Assembly (NCBI RefSeq): GCF_000277795.1
Contig: NC_018149.1
Coordinates: forward strand, 403,160 to 467,159
Origin: Mycoplasma wenyonii str. Massachusetts
Lineage (GTDB): Bacteria; Bacillota_I; Bacilli_A; Mycoplasmatales; Mycoplasmoidaceae
Reading direction: 5' to 3'
Length of the DNA: 64,000 bases
The notes beneath the pieces were generated by a model. That model did no database searches, had not been told where the DNA came from, and worked only from the letters and a program-made list of their open reading frames with translations. The position numbers and the translations under genes are program-made. Below, one piece after another: positions 63,063 through 64,000 of this stretch (positions are counted from its first letter, which is position 1; each line of letters starts with the position of its first letter).

Positions 63063-64000
63063 TTATTTAATTAGACTGGAGTTGAAAGGTATTTGAATAT
63101 CCGTTGCTCAAGGAATTTTTTCTCCATCCTTCGTTATTAGTTTTCCATTCTTTATATTTGTGTAACTAGGATCTCAAAGGAAATATCTTCTTTTATCGCC
63201 ACTTAATGTAATTTTTTTAGCAAAACCATCCTTTGTCTCTTCTGAATTGTTCTTATACAAACTACTTGTGCTGTTCTCGGTGTCCGCCGATCTTCAATCA
63301 TGCAATACAATTGTTCCCTGTCCAATCTTTTTTGTTCTTGTTTGTTGAGGAACTTTAACTACCACTCCATCTCCCTGCAAGCCTGCCCACAAAGTTCTTC
63401 CATTTGTAAATTTCTCTTTAACTAATACTCCTGGGGCAATTATCTCTTCTTCCTGACCTCTTGAACCATTCTTTTTCTTCATACCTACTGCAATTGCGAT
63501 ACTCATACCTCCATCGATTTTTAATTCTTGTAATCCAATTTGCTTATCTTCTTTTTGTAGTTTTTCCACAACTACAAAATTACTGCTTGTTTCTTTATTT
63601 TTGTCCTTATAAAATTCTTTAGCACAATTTCCAAAAGCTATTTGTCCGCCCAAAGATAATCTGCCATTATTGTTGTTTGGTCAAAATAATCCAGTTTGTC
63701 CAAATTTATCTCTAAGCTTTTGCACATCTTGTGTATTGTTTTTTAATTGAACCTTTAAAACATCTTTTAAGCAAGGTCAATTAACTCCTTGTGAACCATC
63801 AACAATACTCACTAAAGCTTCAAACTCAACCTGATTGTTTTTCCCAACCCCAATTAAAAAGAATTTCTTTTTAGTGAATCCCCCGATAACTGGTTTGATT
63901 CGACTTTTACCGGCGAGTCTTGATTTATCTCCTTCTCCCCTAGGTCCTAATTGTGTTTCAATCAAAGTCAACTTTCCATCTAGAGTTCCTTTGATATCAA
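63063..64000 (-). CDS. Large hypothetical protein, N-terminus outside window
   Basis: C-terminal 312 residues of a minus-strand gene still open at the window edge. TKKKFFLIGVGKNNQVEFEA, then LVSIVDG aligns with the middle of 60566-61708, and YFLWDPSYTNIKNGKLITKD is the shared closing block. Gly-rich central part (GGMSIAIAVGMKKKNGSRGQ). Cys at WPCLKD and GNCAKE. No domain known. Confidence 0.8.

Noticed and set aside
1-64000. Transposons, integrases or prophage
   Set aside because: No transposase, integrase or terminal inverted repeats with target duplication were seen; the only long inverted repeat holds a restriction-module gene.

Overview
The window reads only with genetic code 4 (TGA = Trp). 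Every clearly recognisable gene (EF-P, thioredoxin reductase, HsdR/M/S) has in-frame TGA codons where Trp is expected, and genes stop only at TAA or TAG. It is AT-rich, has small genes packed with gaps of 3-60 nt, few Shine-Dalgarno sites, and long arrays of secreted or membrane-anchored paralogues of 170-260 aa around a few housekeeping genes. This is the genome style of haemotropic mycoplasmas (haemoplasmas); I cannot name the species.

Layout. 1-5.2 kb, minus strand: secreted paralogues, a DUF31/MIP-type serine protease, and a decayed phospholipase-D (PLD) nuclease module. 5.2-12.9 kb: NgoFVII-like restriction modules flank a divergent type I locus (order S-M-R). Two almost identical copies of one DNA-binding module lie in opposite orientation about 7 kb apart. 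13-16 kb: four secreted paralogues. 16.2-18.7 kb: housekeeping (small unknown ORF, trxB, tRNA-Ile with anticodon TAT, efp, membrane protein). 18.7-31.9 kb: 24 tandem paralogues, one switched off at a G9 tract. 32.0-32.6 kb: six tRNAs (Tyr, Gln, Lys, Lys, Leu, Gly). 32.7-39.9 kb: a multi-pass membrane protein and a 2,042-residue FtsX-like permease. 39.9-45.4 kb: secreted or membrane proteins. 45.4-51.3 kb: second type I locus (R-M-S). 52.1-58.6 kb: third type I locus (R-M-S). 51.3-51.8 and 58.7-64.0 kb: more paralogues.

Two themes stand out. First, all three HsdR subunits keep helicase motifs, but each appears unable to cut DNA for a different reason: locus 1 lost all three nuclease residues, locus 2 lost the Glu, and locus 3 has the residues but carries an in-frame TAA at codon 40. 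HsdM motifs are also eroded, and one HsdS is frameshifted at an A tract. A split PLD nuclease/DNA-binding pair resembling NgoFVII may be the only restriction enzyme here with intact catalytic residues. Second, G tracts of 8-10 occur inside four signal-peptide-like regions or other coding positions, in one switched-off gene and upstream of hsdR2. All intact coding tracts have exactly eight G in the same codon phase, which suggests slipped-strand switching of surface proteins and perhaps of one restriction locus.

Functions come from motif recognition by eye. Most paralogues have no function I can name; their entries describe what is visible.
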